Shown here piece by piece: positions 52,851 through 62,000 of a DNA stretch of 64,000 nt. Every line of letters begins with the position of its first letter. Within the stretch, counting starts at the first letter, position 1. Below the pieces are notes generated by a model that did not search any database, was not told where the DNA came from, and saw only the letters and a program-made list of their open reading frames with translations. The DNA is from Dermanyssus gallinae (taxonomy: Eukaryota; Arthropoda; Arachnida; Mesostigmata; Dermanyssidae), in NCBI GenBank assembly GCA_003439945.1, contig QVRM01000335.1, forward strand, positions 469,501 through 533,500, read 5' to 3'. The position numbers and the translations under genes are program-made.

Positions 52851-53638
52851 TGTTACAGTGGTGCGACATTCACAAACAACTACACGCTTGGCACTTATCA
52901 ACAAAGAGTAGTAGCTAATCAGCAAATCAACGAGATGATGCGTATGCATCTGTTCTATCATTTTTGTTGTTATTGTTGTTGTTAACCTCTGTCGTGCTGC
53001 GGTTGGTGGAGGAACTGTTAACTAACTATACGTATTTCTAAGGTGATTTTTTTTCATTTCTAATGCTCAAAAAATGTACGTTTTCTGTTTCTTTCTCTTG
53101 CCTTTCTGTTTTAGCTGGGACGACGACGTGCTCAGTGGCGCTTCGTGGTCGTCCAACCAAACAATGTGAAGCGTCGAATTGGTTCTGCGCAACACACAAC
53201 TGCGAATAGCTCCATTCGCCGCGGCGTTCTCTGCTACTGCGATTTCATCTGCGTATCCTGCGTACTTTAAATCGTGCTGAAATCTCCGTCGTCCCGTAGG
53301 GGCATTGACGTGCCCCAGTCAAACAACGGTGTTGTCGGCTGTTTTGCTCTCTCGTCGCAACTGGAACAGAATCGCTTCAAGGTAATGAAACGCGTTGGTA
53401 AAGTAAAACGGATCCGTTGTGGTCGATTGAGTATTACATTCTACTGATTTTATTTTTGTTTAATTTTTCATTGAGTATATGTTACAACAAAATACGTTTT
53501 ATATTGGAAAATGTTTAGTCTAAATGCCTCCATCGGGAGGCATTATGACATTTGTAGTCCCGTGCAGCTCCTCGCGCATGCAGAGCCGTTTTGTATATGT
53601 TTGCTCGCGTGTTCCTACCAAGAACAATTTCTTCTATC

Positions 53639-53639
<1 letters not shown>

Positions 53640-53676
<37 letters not shown>
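53640..53676. repeat. (TA)n microsatellite
   Basis: About 36 bp of TA some 540 bp upstream of the SNW1 start codon. Confidence 0.9.
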
Positions 53677-53680
<4 letters not shown>

Positions 53681-54211
53681 CAGCTTTCGAATAAGGGCTA
53701 CCTTGAAAAAATCAAAACACAATAGAGCGAAAACATTTCCCCGTTCATTTCTGTGGATCTTTTGTGAAGAGCAAACGAGTCTGCATTTATTCAGATCGCT
53801 TTTGAAGACTTTCACTTTTTCAAGACCAACTGACATAATACTATACGTTCGGCGAGAAAAATAGATTTATTTTCTGTTTTCGTGCGTGAGCAGGACTGTG
53901 AGCGTGATGGAACAAGTGTTACACGTTATTTCAAGTCTCACAAAATGGTGTTTCTTAAACAAATATGATCAGATTATATTTGTTTCTTAAACAAATAGCA
54001 ACAACCAATACGGATCATGACTATCAAGTCAAATGAGTACGTTAATGAATTGATTATCGAATGTAGTGTCAGTGATTCACCGCGGGTTGTTGTTCCCGTC
54101 AGGCCGGCGGGTATACATTTTTCGGCGTTCGTCATTCATACGTACGGTGGTGTTTTGTGCTGATCTATTTTTTGCACAGCAGCAGATCGACGACCATCTC
54201 GCGCGGGAGTA

Positions 54212-54391
54212 ATGGCGTCCCTTCGGTCGTTACTTCCTGCGCCCACGCAGAGCATCTATGCACCGCGCGAGCAGCACCAGCCCAGCGGTGGAGCCAGTGG
54301 AAGTGCGGCACTGCTTCACGCTGCGCAAGTAAAGGACCCCTATGCACATATCCCCGCCTACGGACGTCGTAAGGGATGGACGCCGCGAAAG
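54212..54391 (+). CDS. SNW1: SNW1 exon 1
   Basis: Residues 1-60, MASLRSLLPAPTQSIY to YGRRKGWTPRK. ATG at 54,212 follows ggagtaATG. The donor is gtagct at 54,392 and the phase is 0. The middle (GGASGSAALLHAAQ) is a low-complexity stretch not conserved in the family, while LPAPTQ and YG.RKGW.PR are. Confidence 0.93.
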
Positions 54392-57300
54392 GTAGCTAAC
54401 AGACGCCTAACTACAAACTTACAGATGCCATTACTGTTACTACCATTGCTTGTAAACAATACTTTTTTACTACTAGAAAAATACTCTCTGGACTGACTCT
54501 GAGCCGAGATTTAACGTCGATGGGACTGCTTTTCGTATTGCTTCATAGACGGACCCCCATAAATACAAATGTGCAACGGTGGGGCTCGAACCCGCAGTAC
54601 ACTCTACAGGGAGAGTGTACTTGTTGCGATAGATGTAGTCGTATAGTAAGCCTGGTGTAACCGGGCAAGGGATTGGCGCAACCAGTTAAGTCATATAGGA
54701 CCAAGGTTACCTACCAGTATTGGTCGAACTCTCAGGAGTTTGCGGTTCAATTCCAGCACCCCGAGGATTCTTATATTGATTTTAACGGGTTACAAACGAT
54801 AGTAGAATATAATCATGCTAGGAAAATACCAATTAACTAACACGTATCCGCGGTCTTTTTATTCATATAAATAAACAATAAATTGCTGTATTTATATTTT
54901 TGAGCACTATGGTTATGGATCGTTTTGTTCACGGTTGACTATTTTTCAACTAGATGCGTTTTCAGTTAGCTTCTCGGTTCGGTTGGAGTTGTGTTCACTT
55001 AACCAATAATCTCTTCTAACAGTCTTGTATTCGGGTTAGGATTGTAATTTTGATTTGCATTCTTTATAATGCATGCTGCTACCGACAAATTACTTAACCG
55101 GAGTAAAATTAAATTTGGCGTTTTCTGTTTTAGGCGGAAGATTACGGCGATGGCGGTGCCTTTCCCGAGATTCAGGTTGTGCAGTATCCTCTTGATATGG
55201 GCCGGAAAAAGGAGAAGACAACGGGAAATGCACTGGCCGTACAACTCGACGCTCAAGGTGAGTTTTAATTATCTCACTGATTTCCTTATTCGAGGTGCTT
55301 TTCGACATATACGGCTGCAAGTCGAATCGTGACGGGAAGATTGATGAAGGGTATAAATCTCGTGCATGCTTACGAAGTCGGTGCTTGTTTTTTTTTTTTA
55401 TTTATTTTGACATTTTTTGATGGGTTAATAGAAGCATTAGAAGTTAATAGAGATCCCTCTTCAAGAGCTTGGCATGTTAGGGGATTCTTCAGTTGTAGGC
55501 TCTGGGACAGTAGTTTTCGCTCAGTGTCGAAAATGGAGCAGCGTTTATAGCAGCTCCTTACATCGTCCGCCTCCCCTGACAAGCCGTATTTGAGGCTGTA
55601 GCATTTTTTTAGATCAGGGAGTACTGATTTTGTCCAGTATCCAGGATTCTTCTTCTCATTGTTGGCTCTATTTGCCTATGGTGTCTCTTTGCTGATTAGT
55701 GTTCCTTCCAGCCGGCTGCTAATTAAGGGGTCTCTTGGTGTCAGTTGTTTAACTATTAGGTCCCAAGAAGTTTGTTCTGGGATGTGCACTGTATGGCTGC
55801 TGTGGAAGCCGTGTGACTTGCTCGTGTTGCGCTGAGCGCCATAGGCTATTAGGTCTTGTTGAGGAGGCGGCGTGTTGTACCTCTGGTAGTCATGCGCTTC
55901 TATAAAGGTGCGGCTTATAACATGATGCTGTCTATTACTATGAGACGGCGCCGAGAGTCGGTTGCTTCTCTGACCCGTGTGAGGATCTTTCGTAGTTCAG
56001 CTGAGGCTTTGTCTGCTTTTTTGGTGCATAGCGCACATGAGATGTTCCTGCGAGAGCCCTATCCAGGATCACGCCCAGGTACTTGACTATAGGCGTGGGT
56101 GTTACTGGGTTCCCGTCCAAGTGTACATTCTGTGGAGGACGCTTCAGGCCGTTCTAAACAATTGCAGGGTTGGTCTCTCCATCGTAGGGTATATTCCACA
56201 GGGTTGGTCTCTCCATCGTAGGTTATATTCCACAGAGTTGGTCTCAGTACAGACCCCCCGGCTGTGACTGCGTAGTCCACGCCTTCGTATGTAGATGCTT
56301 GGTCTTTTAGGTACGACGCTAGGATACATCGTAGGTAGGGGGACACGCCTTCGTTTACAAATGCTTGGTTTGTGGTGACCCACGAAAGCGTATTAAACGC
56401 ATTTTGTAGCCGTTGCGGATGGCCAGACAATGCGACCGGTTTGCTACCGGCGAATTTCTTTGTGTTTTAGCTATGTGTAGAACGATTTTGATAGCCAAAT
56501 GTGCGAAGTGCCCGGCGCGAAAACCATGCTGGTTTTTCGGCAGCGCCATTTCTGTAACTAGTCGTAGGGCGGTACGCTGAGGGGTCTCCTTGTGGTTTAC
56601 CGGGTTTTGGGATAAGGGTCAAACGTGCCGTTTTCCAAGGCATTGGATAATTCCCGCGGGTGAGAATGCTGTCCATCTTGCGTTTGAATACCTTTAGGTG
56701 GTTTTTAGATGAATATACATACTGCAAGTTAAACTCCCGTTTTCTGGTCTTGAGAAGACTATTCAAATTAGTCTTTGCAGAATAAATTGTGTGATGAAAC
56801 AGACTACGATGTGTTGCTAAAGTGATGGGGACTAGTTATATATATAGAACGTGGTTAATTTGCGAAACTGCTTTACAAATAGACATTTCATAAAAATAGA
56901 GTGAATATAAACATGGTCATATATACAAGTGTTTACACAGTAAACAGGTGCAGCTCCTCGGATACAGCATTGTAGCAGAGAAATTCGCTTAACACAACAG
57001 TAATGCCGACTCCTTGTATGGTGGGTCCTACAACTCATGAATCAATTGACATCTCCACAACTCTTCACTTTGCAACGCCTCCCAATACCCTCATCGGTCT
57101 GTTTACCAGAGCCGGAAGCAAGATACTTTTTTTTATTCCCGCACAAAAACACTCATAGAGGAAAGAGATTTTATGCATCCTGGTAGGGCGCTCCAAGTAT
57201 GCGGCAGCCGGCACAATAGAGAATGGGATCTAATCTTCTTTCTGGTTCGCGGTACCACTGTTTCTCTACGTAACAGCCTTCTCCGTCTAGACTTTAAGGG

Positions 57301-58976
57301 AAGCACTATATTTGTCAGTAGTAAACCAGGAGAGGTTTTGTAGACTAGCGTGGCCACTCTAAGAATATATATTATTGAGACTGGTAAAAGATTATGGGCA
57401 GCGAACAGACCACTAACTGACTCGTAGCGCCGTCGGAAGAAGATGGCACAAAGTGCATCATTTTGATTCACCTGAACTTTTCGAAGGATGCCTCTGTATC
57501 CGCCATCCCAAAGCATGATACAATAGCATAAAATATATACAAATCGGGCCTTGTAGACAGTTAAAAGTACCTCAATTGGAACCACTGCATTAACCTCCGT
57601 CGGCATAGAATTTTGGCATCAATTGATATTTGTGAGAATGCCGGGATAACTGTTCATGTAATACTAAACCGAGACACCTTACCGCCTGAGAACGATCTAT
57701 CGTATTGGCACCCAGTCGAAACCTATCGGGCCATTGAAGCAGCCTTCTAGCGGGTCGAAACACTAAAATATTGGTTTTGCTAGTATTCACAACCAGTCCG
57801 TATTCATTGAACTCTTAACAAGTTTTTCAACCAACTTAGGTGAAGTGTTAGTACCTACGTCAAGCCGAAATAAGATTGTCGTGTCGTCAGCAAAGCCTAT
57901 TGCCTTTTCTAGGTTATTGCGTTTAATTCTCAACAGTATGAAGTTTAGTTATATAAGGAACATAAATAGACCAAGAGCAGAGCTCTGTGGAGTCTCCAAG
58001 CCAACAAGCTGCCAAGAAGATTGAATAGGTCCAACCTTTATACACTGAAATCTATTCTCAAGATAGGACCTAAACCAGCTAACTGTATAGAATGCGCAAC
58101 CCAAGTGGGTCAAAATCTGGGTAAACAATCCATAGTTAAGACAATTGAATGCAATTGGTCTAACTACGTTGGTAAATCTCAGACATATAGGGAAGTAGCC
58201 GAGCTGAAAATATCGGTTAATTACTCTTGCCAAACGAGCTGCAGTAGCGGAGGAGGCTAACTTTAACAGTTAAGCACCCATGATTTCCATCAGTGGCGGT
58301 GCCCATCAGTATACGAATTTAACGAATATGAGCTCTGCCTCTTTACTGCAGGCTTTGTTCATCTATTTCCGACATATAGTTCGATCTAATGTCATAACCG
58401 ATTTGTATTGAAAGGCCAGGCAAATAGCTCGTAAATACCACTTTCGAGAGAATGAGTACGCCCCTTTTGTATTGGACATTAAGTCATTACGATAGATTCG
58501 GTAAAACTTGTTCACCGTGTGCCTCAACCGACAAAGTCCCGGGTAGAAATATAATGTGTGGCTGTCTTCAGAAGTACCAGGAACATCCAGATTAATCTAA
58601 GCAAATGCTCTACCATAAATCTCGCCAACGGTCGCAACTATATTTTGGCTTGATGTTTAGGGAAGGTGAAGTACGACGCGTTGCTGAAACAAGGTGCAAA
58701 TGCCGACAAAGTTGTCTACTCAAAACTACAAGACCTTCTACCGTACGAGATAACAGCTGAAGACGAAGAAGAGCTCAAGAAACCTGACGATGAGGCCATT
58801 AAGAAAATCACTGAGGACACGAAACGAGCCCTGGAAAAGCTCACGCACTCGAAAATATCCGCTGCCATGCCCGTTCGAACAGCAGATAAGCCCGCTCCTG
58901 CACAGTACATACGGTGAGTACATACCGGAGAAGGCGCTTTTTAGCACTTTTCTGTTTCTCCTGTTGCTGTAGCGTT

Positions 58977-59051
<75 letters not shown>

Positions 59052-62000
59052 TGCAACGTAGCGATTTTTTTGTGGCTGTTATTATGATGGAAGCAACTGA
59101 CGAAGAGAATGTCCGTCACCTCTATACATGCTGCCCATTCGTTTATCACATTAAAATCGATCTATGTCGATTACTACCACTTGTCAGCACTGCGGGGCTT
59201 ATTTCGTCAAGGCCTAATCTGTACAGAGAGTTGTACAGCAAGGCGTAAGCTGACAATAGATTAAGGTGTGGTGTGTGGTTTTCATTTTCGGCTACTTATG
59301 GCGGGGTGATATCAGATAGGCAAAAAAGCAATAATGGAGTTGCACCGAAACATATAGCAGAAGATGTTCTTTCAAATGCTCTTCCGACCCTTATTTATAG
59401 CGTTCTTGCGTTAATCGAACTTCGACGTAGACAAATATACTAATTTTAATAACATACCAAACATACCAATATAAATGAAACGCATCGATTTTTGGATGCT
59501 AGCTGTTAGCGCAGCACGCAATCTCCTGGATCATCAATGCCCTTTCAGCTGTACATTGTTTGTAGCTTTTTTTCCCCCAATGAATGTTCAATTTCTCGTT
59601 TATTGTAATACGGCGTTTTGTTTATTTTTTGCACATTTGGCGAATGCTTATATTGAACTGTGCCGTGTCATACTCTTTGACTGCGAGCTCATTTGATAGT
59701 GAAGGCTCTTTTGAGGGCTTTTACGCGTTTCCCCGTTGTTAGCGCCGCTCAGGGACTTCGTTTGTAATCTGCCTCTTAGCATGGTTGACGGAGTCGTAGC
59801 GAAAATGCAGAGAACTCGCGACTGGAAGCATGCTTCTACATGCAGACGGTGACCTGCGAATGCCCTGCACACTTTTTCGAGCAACACTGATAGTTGTGTT
59901 GACAGCTCTGCAGAGAAAGAACGTGGAGTCGGGCATAAGTGCCAGTTGCTCGTGGGTTATTTCAATGGGAAGAGTGTAAAGCGGTAGAAAATTCTAGGTT
60001 CACACGTATGTCATCCTATAATAATTAGAGGATGCATCCGCGCGTTTTAAGTAATATATTCTTCGGTTTTTCGTTAAATTGCATTTTTAGCGCAGTACGA
60101 TATTTTAGCACATGGTATTGCGCGCCAGTGTATTTTAAGAGTTTAGTCTCTTTTCCCAATGTTTTTAATATTAATAAATGTATTTAATGATCTTAATTGT
60201 ATATATATTGGGCGTGTTTTATTAATACTTAGTTGAACAGAGAAGGGGCCAGATGATTGTTATGTTTCTTTTGTCGTAGTTTTTTCATATTTGTTTTAGC
60301 TTAAACTCAGGTTTACATCAACTAACAACATTTGATTAGAAATGGTTATGCTGCGTCGGCATTTAACTCGTTTCGGTTAACTACGAATGGGAACATTTTG
60401 CACATTTGCGACATTTAATTTTACGACGCGAGACGCACAACATTTAGGAGGCGTGTCACGCGCTAATAGCGGTGCCGATTGCAAAGGCTTTGTGTTATCC
60501 GCCTTCCTCTATCTAGTTGCTCGTTCTCATGACCTCTACGTAAACGATTATTACTATTATTAGGTGTATATATAATTTAATGGGACAGTACTTAAGAAGG
60601 CTAACCCGATGGGCAAAACTAGAGCGTGGGCAGGATTTGGTTTAGTGTATATCCTAGCCAGTGAGGTTTTGAACTCGCCCTTAGAGGGGCGCTTCCGTAA
60701 TGAGCGAACTGTGTGCTATGCTGATGACGACGATGATGATAATTATGAGGGAGCCGGTGGCGCAATGAGCATACCATGAATCGTGTGTAGCAGGACGTTG
60801 CCACGCAACGCTCCGGTATCAGAACGCTGAAAAGGAGGATTAGCAGTAGCAGCCGCAGCACAAGCCGACCGCAGAACTTTGTGGCGGTGACGGCTGTTTT
60901 CGGAAGCTTGCTGTCCATCAGAGAAAGTTCGTCGTTGCTTGCAAGATGAGCCGTATCGAGCGCCCTACACGAGAGTGGTAGCAATTAAGCAGTATATACA
61001 TGTTAGTGCAAGCAGCATTTGACTCCGGCTCAAGAGTCTGACGGGTATTCGTTCGCACATCAAAGAAACGTCCAATCAAATTTGAGCTTACACGCTGTGG
61101 TAGAATCAGAGCCGTTAGGTACAGGTTGCGCAAATAGGCAGGTTGCGCAAAAGTCGGACATTTCTCGAAGAGCGTTTATTCGCTAGAAATTCAACACTTT
61201 TAAAACGAACTGCGCTGCCAGTCCAATGACGCACAAAATATTGGCCAAGACTGTCACAACTGACCCATAAGATATCTCAAATATCTCAGCTATCTGTATG
61301 ATAGCATTCGGCAGTAACTGAGTACGATATGCACACTTGTTCAACGTTTTCTTCCATTATTATTACTATTATTACAAGGCCTTGGTCGATCTGGCCGCAA
61401 AACTGAGAGTACTAGAACTTGCCGATCCGCCTTCGTAATAAGCAGTAAATATTTATAAATGCATGTGTTTTAAAATAACTTATATACATATACGTGTATA
61501 TACGTACATTTCATGCTACTTTCCTAAGTACAATCCCACTCACACAGTACACACCGCTGTACCGACACGAAACGTGTCGGATCGATTCGTATACTGCATG
61601 TGGCTTAGTGGCAAAGCTTTTACCTTGCATTCTGGAGGCCTGAGTTCGAGACCCAGACCGGCCAGCCTTAAATTGGTTTTCATGGTTTCTAATTTAGACA
61701 AGGTGAATGCCGGAATGGATTAAGAGTCAGCCATGATATGAAGAAACCGAACACGGGCATTAGTCCTACGGAACATTTGCAAAAAAAACGTTATTGGGGA
61801 AAGACCGCGATGACCAAAAATAACTATTTAACTCATCTGACCAACCTTCATTAACCAGCTCGTGCCTGTGCGAACCAGACGACGCAATAACTCGTACGAG
61901 ATGAAACTATGTCCCGATGTTAACTCGAACTGCCAGGAGATGCCTTGGAACAAAATGTTATTGCTCCCTCTTACGAAAGCGGCAGGCGGCCGTTTTTGCT

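Larger units (their letters stand above)
47710..54150. other. intergenic region between divergent genes, CAA/GTT-rich
   Basis: No coding exon is supported. It must contain the promoters of the minus-strand PAF-AH-like gene and the plus-strand SNW1 gene. CAA tracts (read on plus) lie at about 48,102-48,240, 48,660-48,880, 49,370-49,430 and 51,925-51,958. GTT tracts lie at about 47,750-47,800, 50,180-50,210, 50,540-50,650, 52,200-52,217, 52,801-52,850 and 52,962-52,983. There are also (TA)n at 52,371-52,386 and 53,640-53,676. Open frames here are homopolymeric artefacts. A good 3' splice-site-like sequence occurs at 53,100-53,115. Confidence 0.5.
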
